A stretch of DNA of 64,000 nt from Clostridiales bacterium (GTDB taxonomy: Bacteria > Bacillota > Clostridia > Oscillospirales > Oscillospiraceae), in contig DXYV01000003.1 of NCBI GenBank assembly GCA_019415645.1, forward strand, positions 62,001-126,000, read 5' to 3'. The notes under the pieces were generated by a model, which was not told the origin of the DNA, made no database searches, and saw nothing but the letters and a program-made list of their open reading frames with translations. Both the position numbers and the translations under genes were made by a program. This document shows positions 23,244 to 32,357 of this stretch, piece after piece; position 1 is the first letter of the stretch; every line of letters starts with the position of its first letter.

Positions 23244-23424
23244 CGGCGTCAAAGGAGATGGAGAGCACCTTGTAATCCTTTTCCACGCAGTAGATGGGCA
23301 GAGGGCGGTCGGCGGCGTAGACGCCGACGACGGACGGATAGTTGACCACATAGAACATCAGCGCGGCCGCGGCTGCGCAGGCGAGTAAGGTCAGGATTTT
23401 TCGCTTGAACAGGACGATTTTCAT
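23238..23424 (-). pseudogene. Split PdaB-like polysaccharide deacetylase, 5' part
   Basis: The minus-strand gene starts at 23424 after AAGGAGG. It encodes a basic start, one membrane anchor (LLACAAAAALMFYVVNYPSV, about residues 13-32) and the beginning of the deacetylase domain (KVLSISFDAAWG), where the metal-binding Asp of NodB-type enzymes is expected. The mobile element then replaces the frame, adding 17 foreign residues before a stop at 23182. The rest of the gene is at 1-106 and beyond. PdaB-type proteins act on spore cortex peptidoglycan in the forespore side of sporulation. As it stands the gene is inactive; precise excision would restore it. Confidence 0.82.
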
Positions 23425-23861
23425 GAAGCAGACCCTCCTTATGGCTTTGCTTCACTATATGAAAGAGCAAAAGATGACATGCCGAGGAGAATGGAAATCA
23501 GGCGGAAACCGCGCGGTGCGGCGGAGGTGCGGTGCAGATATGCGGAGGGTTGATCCGGATTGGTCGCAGAGAGGAAGCGAAAGGGAAAACCGCGAACAAA
23601 TGAAGTGCTGACGAAGCGGCAGGCAGCTTATACTGGCAATAAGGGCTTGGGTGGAATGTGTCTGCAATGCGCGGCAAAATCCGATGATCAAAGCAGAAAA
23701 CAAAGGAGTGCAGATGGAACGCTAAATTCTGTTTCGGAATATGAGGTATTCAAATTTGATGTTTTTCATCAAGTTGACGACGTGCTATGCTATTAACATG
23801 AAGCTTCATGTACACATTCCACAATTTTCGGTCAAATTAGAAGAAAAGGAGTTAGAGAACA
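23425..23861. promoter_or_regulatory. 437-bp gene-free region with two palindromic sites
   Basis: No credible coding sequence. Its left part is upstream sequence of the split deacetylase gene. Near the permease gene are two perfect palindromes: TTGATGTTTTTCATCAA (23756-23772) and ACATGAAGCTTCATGT (23796-23811). They lie 50-110 bases before the permease start and are likely operators of that operon, perhaps for the LysR encoded at its end. TTGACG at 23774 could be a -35, but no convincing -10 is at the right distance. Confidence 0.5.
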
Positions 23862-25178
23862 ATGACATCAGTAGCAGGGTCCGCTGTTTTGCTCATTCTT
23901 GCGATTGTACTGTTTTTCTTCCTGTGTATGAAGGGGTTTGGCATGATTCCCACTGCCATTGTGTGTACCATTATTCTCGGCTTTGCCATTGAGGGCGGAC
24001 CGGTCGCCGCGATTTGGGGGCCCTTTGCCCAGGGTATGGGCGGGTTTGCCGGGGGACTGGTATTCCCGTTTGTGACCGGAGGCATTTTCGGGGGCGTTAT
24101 GACCGCCACGGGCTGCAGCGAGCAGTTCGGCCGCACCTTGATTAAAAAGTTCGGTGTTGGGTTTGCGCCTTACGCATTGATGGTGTTTGTCATGGTGTTG
24201 TCCTATGTGAACATCATTTCCTTCCCGTTTTTGGGCGCAATTCTCGCGTTTTCCCTGATGCGCGCGGCCGACCTGCCGCGAAATGTGGCCTGCGTTTCCA
24301 TGGTCGGCACGGCGTCCATTACCATGTACTATCTGCCCGGCTCGGTGACCACCGCCAATATGACCGCCGCAGAAATCTATGGCGTCGGCCTGTACAGCGG
24401 ACCGATTTATGGTGTGATCGCCGCGATCGTGGCCTTTGGTTCAGTTGCGCTGTATGTCAACCATCTGTGCAAGCGCTACCGCGCCCAAGGGATTGGTTAC
24501 ACAGGTACCGAGATGGAGAAAGCGCTTGGTTCGGACTTTGACGAAAACGACGCGCCTTCCTTCTTTGTCTCGCTGCTCCCCATCGTCGTAGTAGTGGGAG
24601 CCTGTATGGTGCTGCAGCTTGGCTTCCAGATGGACCCCTATGCGGCGTGTGTCATCGCGCAGCTGATCGGCATTGTTCTGTGCGTGGCAATGAACTGGAA
24701 GCGCATCGCGAAAAAGCTGATGCAGGTTATTCGGGAAGGCGCCGAGACCTCCTGTATCCCGCTGCTTCAGACCTGCATGGTCGTCGGCTTTGCGACGGTC
24801 GTGACCCAGACGGCCGTATATAATGCCCTGATGAATGCGGTGCTGAGCTGGTCCATGAATCCCTATCTGCTGTGCGTACTGGGCACGATGCTCTTTGCCT
24901 GCATTTCGGCCGACCCGATTTCCGGCATTACACTGTCCGGCTCCATGCTGGGTGCGCGCTGCATCGAACTGGGCGCGTCCGCACCGCTGCTGTGTCGTTT
25001 GACGCAGATCGCCTCCACGACCTTTGACTCGATGCCCTGGTCCGGAAACTTGAATGTTACGATGAATTTCCTAGGGCTGACCCACAAGGAGGCCTATGGA
25101 CAGATCGTTGTGGTGCAGATCGGCTGTACGACGCTGGCGACGGTCGTTGCTATGATCCTGATGATGATTTTCGGATGA
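23862..25178 (+). CDS. GntP-family permease
   Basis: A 438-residue membrane protein with about 12 hydrophobic segments. Near the C-terminus it has the gluconate/citrate permease signature FDSMPWSGNLNVTMNFLGLT followed by HKEAYGQ (the family normally reads LDSLPHNGAV...GLTHKESY). The His of that motif is replaced by Trp-Ser, hinting at a different ligand. AGGAGTTAGAG precedes the ATG. It is first in an operon with an OYE enzyme, a small membrane protein, a FAD reductase and a LysR regulator, so it probably imports an organic acid form of their substrate. The GntP family works by proton symport. Confidence 0.85.
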   Translation: MTSVAGSAVLLILAIVLFFFLCMKGFGMIPTAIVCTIILGFAIEGGPVAAIWGPFAQGMGGFAGGLVFPFVTGGIFGGVMTATGCSEQFGRTLIKKFGVGFAPYALMVFVMVLSYVNIISFPFLGAILAFSLMRAADLPRNVACVSMVGTASITMYYLPGSVTTANMTAAEIYGVGLYSGPIYGVIAAIVAFGSVALYVNHLCKRYRAQGIGYTGTEMEKALGSDFDENDAPSFFVSLLPIVVVVGACMVLQLGFQMDPYAACVIAQLIGIVLCVAMNWKRIAKKLMQVIREGAETSCIPLLQTCMVVGFATVVTQTAVYNALMNAVLSWSMNPYLLCVLGTMLFACISADPISGITLSGSMLGARCIELGASAPLLCRLTQIASTTFDSMPWSGNLNVTMNFLGLTHKEAYGQIVVVQIGCTTLATVVAMILMMIFG

Positions 25179-25269
25179 TAAAACTTGCGAAAGCGTTCCG
25201 AACCGGCCATAGCGTCCGGATGCGCGTTCCGGCAAGCAGAAAATTTGGGAGGAAGGAGCTTATACAATC

Positions 25270-27228
25270 ATGCCTGTAAAATATCCGAATTTGTTTTCTC
25301 CGGTCAAAATCGGAAATGTGGTGCTGCGGAATCGCCTGATCGCCACCTGCAGCAGTCCGCATTTTTGCCAAGGCTCTGAGAGCTGGCCCACAGAAGGGTT
25401 TATTACGCACTATGCCAATAAGGCCAAAGGCGGCGCGGCCGTTGTCACCTGTAAGGGCGCCTCTCCGGTACTCAATGGTTCGGACCCCCATGCGTCCATG
25501 CTGGATATACATAACGGCGCAAATCAGCACTACTTCGCACAGATGGCGGATGCGGTGCGGTATTACGGCGCCATGCCGTCCATTCTGATCATGCCTGCTT
25601 CCGGTATCATGGTCCACGGAATTGACGCCAGCGATGATATTTGGTCGGAGTTTGTAGAAGGGGACGGGTCCGTCCGCATGAAGGGAAAGGCCGCTACCCA
25701 CGATTACCTGGAGCGGTGTTCGGACGAATATGCAGCGGAAGCCAAGATCGCAAAGAACCTGGGGTTTGGCATGTGCTTCATGCATATGTCGTACCGCCTG
25801 ATGCTGCCCGGACGCTTCCTGTCTCCCTATACGAACCGGAGGACCGACGAGTACGGCGGAAGCGTGGAAAACCGGGCGCGGTTCCCGCTGCTCATCTGCG
25901 AGAAAATCAAGGCGGAGTGCGGCTCTGATTTTCTGGTGGAGATCTCCTGCTCCGGCCAGGAGCCGGAATTGACGCCTGGTGTGACGGTGGAGGACACCAT
26001 TGAGCTGGCAAAGCTGTGCGAGGGAAAGGTGGATCTGCTCCAGATTCGCGGGACGTTTATCGACCCCTCTCAGCCGACCTATCTGAACCCGAAAGAGGTC
26101 CCGCACCGGGAGGTGGCCTCCCGAATCACCCATGCGGTCCATGCGGCGGGCTGCAAGACCAAAATCGTCATCGTAGGCGGCGGATATGACCCCAATACCT
26201 GCGAGGAGATGATTGCCAACGAGGACGCCGATTTTATCGGCTCGGCCCGCGCCTGGCTGACAAACAGCGACTGGGGCGTGAAGGCGATGGAAGGCCGGGA
26301 GGACGACATCGTTCCCTGCCTGCGCTGCAACAAATGCCACCAGGCCCGGCCGGAGCACTGGCTGAGCGTATGCTCCGTCAACCCGGTCTTCGGACTGGAA
26401 CCCAAGATCGACCGCATGGTCACCAAGCCGGCAGGAAAAATGAAAGTGGCGGTCATTGGCGGCGGCGTGGCAGGCATGGAGGCCGCCCTGGTCAGCGCCC
26501 AGCGGGGCTATGATGTTACCCTGTACGAAAAGACCGGGCAGCTGGGCGGCCAGCTGAATATCGCGGCGATTCCCTACATGAAGTGGACCATTCCCAAATT
26601 CCGCGACTATATGATTCATCAGATTGAGAAAAGCAAGGTCCGGGTCGAGCTGAACACCCCGGTTACCGCGGGTATGCTGGAAAAAGAAAATTATGATGCT
26701 GTCCTGGTGGCAATCGGCACGGACCCCAAGCGACCGCCGATTCCCGGCGCGGAGCAGGTCATGACGGCGGTAGAGGCGCTGCAGAAGCCGGAACAGGTAA
26801 AGGGCGATGTGGTGATCATCGGCGGCGGCGAGGTAGGCGTGGAGACCGGCCTTCATCTGGCGAAGCTGGGGCACAAGGTCAAAGTCCTGGAGATGCAGGA
26901 AAAGCTGGCCCCGGATGCCGTGCCCATCCACTTCTATTCGCTGTTCCGGGCGGAATGGGAGCAGCAGCCGCTGTTTTCCTTCGCCGTCAACGCAAAGGCG
27001 CAGGAAATCCTGGACGGGAAAACCGTCCGCTATACCGACGGGGACGGGGCGGAGCAATCCGTAACGGCGGACACCGTTCTGGTAGCGGCCGGTATGTGCA
27101 GCCGGCAGGAGGAAGCCATGAGCTTCGCAAACAGCGCGCCAAAGGTTTACTATTTGGGAGACTGCCATGAATGCGGCAGCATACAGACCGCCATGCGCGA
27201 GGCGTTTGGCGTCTGCAACGCACTGTAA
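25270..27228 (+). CDS. OYE-family Fe-S flavoenzyme (chromosomal copy 1)
   Basis: A 652-residue enoate-reductase-type enzyme: FMN barrel (1-340), 4Fe-4S motif C350, C353, C356 and C368, and two dinucleotide motifs (GGGVAG about 396, GGGEVG about 517). In the barrel, the usual HxxHGYL active-site turn is replaced by IHMSYRLMLPGRFLSPYTN in one variant shared by all chromosomal copies (here FMHMSYR). AGGAAGGAGC lies 9-10 bases before the ATG. It probably reduces a carbon-carbon double bond next to a carbonyl with NADH. Next gene after 55 bases is a short membrane protein, then a FAD reductase. Confidence 0.92.
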   Translation: MPVKYPNLFSPVKIGNVVLRNRLIATCSSPHFCQGSESWPTEGFITHYANKAKGGAAVVTCKGASPVLNGSDPHASMLDIHNGANQHYFAQMADAVRYYGAMPSILIMPASGIMVHGIDASDDIWSEFVEGDGSVRMKGKAATHDYLERCSDEYAAEAKIAKNLGFGMCFMHMSYRLMLPGRFLSPYTNRRTDEYGGSVENRARFPLLICEKIKAECGSDFLVEISCSGQEPELTPGVTVEDTIELAKLCEGKVDLLQIRGTFIDPSQPTYLNPKEVPHREVASRITHAVHAAGCKTKIVIVGGGYDPNTCEEMIANEDADFIGSARAWLTNSDWGVKAMEGREDDIVPCLRCNKCHQARPEHWLSVCSVNPVFGLEPKIDRMVTKPAGKMKVAVIGGGVAGMEAALVSAQRGYDVTLYEKTGQLGGQLNIAAIPYMKWTIPKFRDYMIHQIEKSKVRVELNTPVTAGMLEKENYDAVLVAIGTDPKRPPIPGAEQVMTAVEALQKPEQVKGDVVIIGGGEVGVETGLHLAKLGHKVKVLEMQEKLAPDAVPIHFYSLFRAEWEQQPLFSFAVNAKAQEILDGKTVRYTDGDGAEQSVTADTVLVAAGMCSRQEEAMSFANSAPKVYYLGDCHECGSIQTAMREAFGVCNAL

Positions 27229-27283
27229 GGGATCGAATTCGGGTGCAGGCGACCGTATCATGACCTGGGAAGGAGGAAGCGAA

Positions 27284-27544
27284 GTGCGTAAGCGGTTATC
27301 AAGACTGGATAAGTTGCTGATCGGCGGAATCCTGTTGGGATGGGGGCTCAGCGGCTCGGGAAGCAATCTGCTGGTTACAGTTTCCTGCGTCAGCGCAGGC
27401 GCTGTATTGCTGGTGCTGGCGTTTCTGCCGCTGTACCGGGCGGAGGCGCGCGCCGCAGAGGGGCTGGACTCGGACCTTTCACCATCCGGGGAACATACAG
27501 ACATGCCGCCGAATCAGCAGGAGCAAACTCCAGAACAGGAATGA
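27284..27544 (+). CDS. Small two-span membrane protein
   Basis: An 86-residue protein started by GTG at 27284, 8 bases after AAGGAGG. Residues about 10-28 (KLLIGGILLGWGLSGSGSNL) and 31-52 (TVSCVSAGAVLLVLAFLPLY) are hydrophobic; the C-terminal third is acidic, Gln/Pro-rich and probably cytoplasmic. No family recognised. Its place between an OYE and a FAD reductase suggests an accessory role, for example holding the enzymes near the membrane or an electron donor. Confidence 0.6.
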   Translation: MRKRLSRLDKLLIGGILLGWGLSGSGSNLLVTVSCVSAGAVLLVLAFLPLYRAEARAAEGLDSDLSPSGEHTDMPPNQQEQTPEQE

Positions 27545-27659
27545 CTCGCCGGCCCCGTTTCCGGAAACCAGGGAACGGAGGCGAGACACGGCAGCGCAGC
27601 GTGACGTGTCTCTCCGCTCTTTCGAGAATAAGACAGTTCCATGAAAAGGAGGAATCTGG

Positions 27660-29198
27660 ATGGAAAAGACCGTGGACATTTGTATTGTAGGCGCATCCGG
27701 CGCAGGTATGTCTGCTGCAATCGTAGCAAAGCAGCTGGGAATCGAACGTGTTCTGGTGCTGGAAAAGATGTCCTCTGTGGGCGGCTGCATGAAAATGAGT
27801 GCGGGTATGATGGGAATTGACACGCCGGTGCACCACCGCTTCGGAATAAAGATGGATGTGGACCAGGCGTTCAACGACCTGATGACCGTGCTGAACTGGC
27901 ATTGTGACGCCAAGCTGGTGCGCAAGTGGCTCAATGGGACCAGTGAAAATTTCCGCTGGCTGGAGGACCTGGGGCTGAAGTATGACTTTGTGGCCACGGA
28001 GAGCGCGGATATTACCCGCTTCCGCAACACCCATCACCGCCTCGGCAAATGGAATGCGGAAAAGCAGCAGTGGGAGATGATCCCCCAGGGTCCTCACATC
28101 ACGAAGTGCCTGAAGGACAACTGCGAAACATATGGCGTGGAGATCTGGCTGAATACCCGCGCCAGGCATCTCATCAAGGCGGAGGACGGTTCCATCGTGG
28201 GCGTGGAGGCCGACGGCCCGGACGGCCCGGAGATCATCCGTGCCAAAGCGGTCATTTTGGCCACTGGTTCCATTTCCAGCAACAAGGAGCTGGTACAGCG
28301 GTTTTATCAGGGAACGGAGTATGAAAACGTCCACATTATGGCGCAGGTCCCCCACAACACCGGCGACGGCCTTCTGATGGCAGAGGAGGTCGGCGGCGTG
28401 GAGGGCGCCGTCGGCACGCTGTTCATTGGTCCGCACAATCACTTCCCCAGGGCCAGTGAGACGGTAGGCATGCTGATGCGCCGTCCCCACCCCATTAAGG
28501 TCAACAAACTGGGCGAACGCTTTGTCAACGAGGGGCTTCCGTTTGAGGAGTTCGGCTGGATGCAGTGTGCCAATGTGGATATGCAGCCGGGGAAGGTCTG
28601 CTACATCCTGATGGATCAGCGGTACATCGACACAGTCAAAACCACCGACGCCTATCTGCCGCCGCGAATCGACAATGGCTGTATGCTCAATCAGCCGCCC
28701 ACGATGTTCGGGACCCATCCCATTGACCAGGGGAAGGACCCGGACACCTGGCGGGAGCGCATAGACGAGCACATCCAGTTTGAGGTCGAGCGGGGCATCA
28801 TGCAGGTGTGCCAGACCCTGGAAGAAGTCGCCGCCTTCATTGGCTGCCCGGCGGAGACGCTCAAGGAGACCGTGGAGCATTACAACGACTCCTGTCACCG
28901 GGGGTATGATGAGGAGTTCCTGAAGCGCAAGGAATTTTTGTTCCCGGTGGAAAATGCCCCGTATTATGTCATTCGGGGAGAATCCGGGATCGACACCTGC
29001 CTGGGCGGCCTGAAGATCAACAACCATCAGCAGGTCGTGGATAAAAACGGTGATTCCATACCGGGCCTGTATGCGGCGGGCGTTATGTGTTCCGGATGGT
29101 TTAACAATCTTTACGCGTTCTTCGGCAGCGAGATGAGTTTTGTGCTATACTCTGGAAGGGAAGCCGCAGCAGAAGCGGCGAAGTATATCGCGGAATAA
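27660..29198 (+). CDS. Fumarate-reductase-like FAD flavoprotein (copy 1)
   Basis: A 512-residue FAD_binding_2 protein: dinucleotide motif IVGASGAG (9-16), a capping domain, VPHNTGDGLLMAEEVGG (about 230) with the conserved TGDG of the fumarate/urocanate/3-ketosteroid group, LFIGPHNH (about 255) and a closing FAD segment YAAGVMCSGW ... GSEMSFVLYSGREAA. There is no signal peptide, heme-binding or FMN-binding domain, so it is cytoplasmic and needs another electron donor. Homologous enzymes reduce or dehydrogenate ring C=C bonds; tetrahydrodaidzein reductase has this fold. AAGGAGG precedes the ATG. Followed by LysR after 18 bases. Confidence 0.9.
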   Translation: MEKTVDICIVGASGAGMSAAIVAKQLGIERVLVLEKMSSVGGCMKMSAGMMGIDTPVHHRFGIKMDVDQAFNDLMTVLNWHCDAKLVRKWLNGTSENFRWLEDLGLKYDFVATESADITRFRNTHHRLGKWNAEKQQWEMIPQGPHITKCLKDNCETYGVEIWLNTRARHLIKAEDGSIVGVEADGPDGPEIIRAKAVILATGSISSNKELVQRFYQGTEYENVHIMAQVPHNTGDGLLMAEEVGGVEGAVGTLFIGPHNHFPRASETVGMLMRRPHPIKVNKLGERFVNEGLPFEEFGWMQCANVDMQPGKVCYILMDQRYIDTVKTTDAYLPPRIDNGCMLNQPPTMFGTHPIDQGKDPDTWRERIDEHIQFEVERGIMQVCQTLEEVAAFIGCPAETLKETVEHYNDSCHRGYDEEFLKRKEFLFPVENAPYYVIRGESGIDTCLGGLKINNHQQVVDKNGDSIPGLYAAGVMCSGWFNNLYAFFGSEMSFVLYSGREAAAEAAKYIAE

Positions 29199-29216
29199 GA
29201 GAGGAGGCTATTCCGG

Positions 29217-30158
29217 GTGGAGTTACGGCACGTCAAGATTTTTGTCCTGGCCGCAGAGTATCAAAATTTTTCCAAGGTGGCGGAGTTCGCCTTTATATCG
29301 CAGTCCTCCGTAAGTAAATACATCCAGATTTTGGAGGATGAGCTGGGCGGCGCGCTCTTTGTCCGGGACGGGCGTCATACCGAGCTGAGTGAGTTCGGAC
29401 GGGCATTTTTGCCCCACGCCATTTCCATATTGGAGAAGGAAGAGGAAGCAAAGGCGGTCCTGCAGCATTTCAAGCAGGGCTACCGCCACGAAAACCTGCG
29501 GATTGGGATTGAGGATTCCCTTTTGGTCGCTCCACCCGAAGTGTTCTTTATCCGTCTGGCCCGCGCGATCAGCACTGTTCATACAACAGAGCCGGGCATA
29601 CAATTTGACATTCAATATTACAGCTGCAGCGAGTTGGAAATGATGATGCGGGAGGGCCGAATCGACTTGGCTCTGCGTCTGCTCAGCGACGCGCAGGCGG
29701 CAAACGAGGATGACGCGCTGAACCGGGTCTGCTTGTCGCTGGACCGGAACTACCTGACGGTTTCGGCGGAAACGGATGTTTCCGGTGGATACAGAGAGGT
29801 GATGAAGCGCGTGGACACCTACATGTTTGATGGACAGCATATGCCGCGGAATGTTACCTATACCATGGTCAACCAATATGGAATCTCCAGTGGAATCAAG
29901 GTGTACCGGGATTGGAACGAGCTGCTTCTGAATATCATTCTGGGCAACGGCAGAATGGCCGCGATCATGCCGGGAAATATGCGGCATATCGCGCTGGCCT
30001 GCGGGCTGAACATGCTTCCTATGGAGGATTTCCAGCTCAAAAGCGGACTGTATGGGGTCTACCGCAAGGGGAACGAGTCCTGCGCGGAGCTGTTTTTGTC
30101 GCACTTGCAGAAGCGCTTTCAAGAAAATATGAATCTTCCGCCGACTGATCCGCCATAA
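29217..30158 (+). CDS. LysR-family regulator (end of operon)
   Basis: A 313-residue LysR protein: winged helix-turn-helix at 1-60 (NFSKVAEFAFISQSSVSKYI) and a substrate-binding domain. The start is GTG at 29217, 9 bases after GAGGAGG; the frame opens MELRHVKIF as LysR proteins do. It is co-directional with and last in the permease - OYE - FAD operon, an arrangement less usual than divergent control. The palindromes at 23756 and 23796 are candidate targets, as is the promoter of the following operon. A strong terminator follows. Confidence 0.92.
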   Translation: MELRHVKIFVLAAEYQNFSKVAEFAFISQSSVSKYIQILEDELGGALFVRDGRHTELSEFGRAFLPHAISILEKEEEAKAVLQHFKQGYRHENLRIGIEDSLLVAPPEVFFIRLARAISTVHTTEPGIQFDIQYYSCSELEMMMREGRIDLALRLLSDAQAANEDDALNRVCLSLDRNYLTVSAETDVSGGYREVMKRVDTYMFDGQHMPRNVTYTMVNQYGISSGIKVYRDWNELLLNIILGNGRMAAIMPGNMRHIALACGLNMLPMEDFQLKSGLYGVYRKGNESCAELFLSHLQKRFQENMNLPPTDPP

Positions 30159-30169
30159 AGCGAAACGAG

Positions 30170-30198
30170 GGGGCCCCGCAAACATTTGGCGGGGCCCC
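30170..30198 (+). terminator. Terminator after LysR
   Basis: GGGGCCCCGC (30170-30179) pairs with GCGGGGCCCC (30189-30198) around a 9-base loop, 12 bases after the stop codon. Confidence 0.75.
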
Positions 30199-30259
30199 TT
30201 CCGTTTGCAGATCAGAGCTGCAAAATGCATAGAAATAGGCGTTTCCAATCAAGAATGGC

Positions 30260-30306
30260 AGGAATTCCTAAACAATATTGGTAAAAAAGCACACGAAGCT
30301 TATAAT
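30260..30306 (+). promoter_or_regulatory. Strong promoter of the OYE-FAD-SDR-SDR operon
   Basis: TTGGTA (30278-30283), exactly 17 bp, then a perfect TATAAT (30301-30306), 76 bases before the OYE start. A 10-bp palindrome AGGAATTCCT (30260-30269) lies just upstream of the -35 and may bind a regulator. Confidence 0.78.
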
Positions 30307-30381
30307 GAAAGCATGGGAGAGGGACTCCCGCCCCATCGTGTTTGATTCGACTGAAACAAATGGAAAGGAGCGACGCAAGCC

Positions 30382-32340
30382 ATGCAAAACCGGTATAGCC
30401 ATCTTTTTTCCCCCCTGAATATTCATGGAGTGACTCTGCGCAACCGCATCATCCAAACCGCCAGCTGCCCGCACTTCATCCAAGGATCGGAGAAGTACCC
30501 CAGCGAGGGCCTGATTACCTATCATGCGAGCAATGCGAAGGGCGGCGCCGCGGTGGTGGTCTGCAAGGCCAATCAGCCCAAGAAGATCCGGCATCCCCAC
30601 GACTGCTGTCTGGACATTAACGACGAGACAAATCTGCATTACTTCTGCCAAATGACAGACGCCATTCACTATTATGGCGCGAAGGCGTCTCTTCTGCTTC
30701 AGCCGGATATTGCACTGACCGAAGGCTGGGACGCCAGCGACGGAATCCTGTCGGAATTCGTGGAGGGGGATGGAAGCGTCCCCGTGACAGGAAAAGCAGC
30801 CACCCGAGAAATGCTGGAACGGGTGGCGGATGCCTATGCCGACTGCGCCGAGCAGGGAAAACGCGCGGGATTTGACATGTGCTTTATCCATATGTCGTAC
30901 CGGTTAATGTTCCCGGGGCGCTTCCTATCCCCCTACACCAACCGGCGCACCGACGAGTTTGGCGGCGATGTCCATGGCCGTGCTCAGTTCCCGCTGATGA
31001 TCGCCAAAAAGGTAAAGCAGCGCTGCGGAGAAAATTTCCTCATTGAGATCAGCTGTTCCGGACAGGAGCCGGAGCTGACCCCAGGCGTGACCATCGACGA
31101 CACCATCCAGCTGGCAAAGGAGATCGACGGCTATATTGACTTGCTCCAAATCCGCGGTACGTTTATTGACCCGTCACAGCCCACCTACCTAAATCCCAAG
31201 CGGATCCCGCATTTGGAGACCACTGCGGCGATCAAAGAGGGCTGCCGCTCGCTGGGTGTCGGCACGAAGATCACGCTGATGGGCGGATGCCAGGACCCGG
31301 AGCTCCTGGACGAGATCATTGCCAAGGGACAGGCCGACATGATTGGGGCGGCCCGGGGCTTTATCGCCGATCCCAACTGGCCGGTAAAGGCCCAGCTGGG
31401 CAAGGCGGACGAGATCATCCCCTGCTTGCGGTGCAACAAGTGTCATCAGGCCCACACAGACGACTGGAACAGCGTGTGCTCGGTCAACCCGGAGTTCGGA
31501 ATCCAACACCGGTTGATCCATATGGTGCCTCCGCCCACGACCCCGAAAAAGGTGGCTGTTATCGGCGGCGGCCCCGCCGGAATGAAAGCGGCGCTGGACA
31601 GCGCGCAGCGCGGCCATTATGTCACCCTGTTTGAACAGAAGGACCGGCTGGGCGGCCTGCTGAACGACGCGGGCGTCCCCGCAATCAAATGGACGCTGAA
31701 GGAATTCCGCGACCGCATGGTCCACCTGGTGGAAAAACAGCCCAATCTGACGGTGGCGCTGAATACCAAGGCGACGCCGGAACAAATTGAGCAGGGCGGA
31801 TTTGAGGCCGTAGTAGTCGCCATCGGAGCGGAACCCATTATCCCGCCCATTCCCGGCGTGGACGGAGCCAACGTCTGCACGGCGATCTGCGCGCTGCATG
31901 ACCATACAAAGCTGGCCAAGGATGTGGTCATCATCGGCGGCGGGGAGATCGGAGTCGAAACCGGAATCTATCTGGCGGAAAACGGACATACCGTTCATCT
32001 GCTGGAGATGCAGGACACTCTGGCGCCCGACTGCGTCCCCATCCATTTCCGCATTCTGTTCCGCCAGCGCTGGGAGGCCACAGAGGGCTTCCACTACGCC
32101 CTCAAGGCCACCTGTACCGGCATAACCGAGACGGGCGTGACCTATGTGGACGAAGCAGGCGAAGCGCATACTATTTCTGCGGGCAGTGTGGTCCTGGCGG
32201 CCGGAATGCGCGCCAAGACGGAAGAGGCCTATCGTTTCTATAACAGCGCGGCCCGCAGCTTTGTCATCGGCGACTGCAATCAGGTGGGCAGCGTACAACA
32301 ATGTATGCGCAGCGGCTATGCCACGGCCCGCCAGATTTAA
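30382..32340 (+). CDS. OYE-family Fe-S flavoenzyme (chromosomal copy 2)
   Basis: A 652-residue enzyme closely resembling the one at 25270: FIHMSYRLMFPGRFLSPYTN in the FMN barrel, the segment LQIRGTFIDPSQPTYLNPK shared with copy 1, Fe-S cysteines from C348 (CLRCNKC then 11 residues to the fourth Cys), and dinucleotide motifs GGGPAG (about 395) and GGGEIG (about 516). It is the first gene of a four-gene operon that also encodes a FAD reductase and two short-chain dehydrogenases, a gene set repeated at 55322-61426. GGAAAGGAG precedes the ATG. Expected reaction: NADH-dependent reduction of an enone or enoate. Confidence 0.92.
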   Translation: MQNRYSHLFSPLNIHGVTLRNRIIQTASCPHFIQGSEKYPSEGLITYHASNAKGGAAVVVCKANQPKKIRHPHDCCLDINDETNLHYFCQMTDAIHYYGAKASLLLQPDIALTEGWDASDGILSEFVEGDGSVPVTGKAATREMLERVADAYADCAEQGKRAGFDMCFIHMSYRLMFPGRFLSPYTNRRTDEFGGDVHGRAQFPLMIAKKVKQRCGENFLIEISCSGQEPELTPGVTIDDTIQLAKEIDGYIDLLQIRGTFIDPSQPTYLNPKRIPHLETTAAIKEGCRSLGVGTKITLMGGCQDPELLDEIIAKGQADMIGAARGFIADPNWPVKAQLGKADEIIPCLRCNKCHQAHTDDWNSVCSVNPEFGIQHRLIHMVPPPTTPKKVAVIGGGPAGMKAALDSAQRGHYVTLFEQKDRLGGLLNDAGVPAIKWTLKEFRDRMVHLVEKQPNLTVALNTKATPEQIEQGGFEAVVVAIGAEPIIPPIPGVDGANVCTAICALHDHTKLAKDVVIIGGGEIGVETGIYLAENGHTVHLLEMQDTLAPDCVPIHFRILFRQRWEATEGFHYALKATCTGITETGVTYVDEAGEAHTISAGSVVLAAGMRAKTEEAYRFYNSAARSFVIGDCNQVGSVQQCMRSGYATARQI

Positions 32341-32357
32341 CCGTGAAGGAGGAGAAC

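Noticed and set aside
23112..23345. ORF with a poly-arginine tail after the Sel1-like gene
   Set aside because: It starts inside the 27-bp hairpin and runs antisense through the split deacetylase gene; the arginine run is the shadow of GCC/GCG codons.
23560..23796. Possible small gene in the gap before the GntP permease
   Set aside because: No ribosome site at any start, unusual composition and no recognisable pattern.
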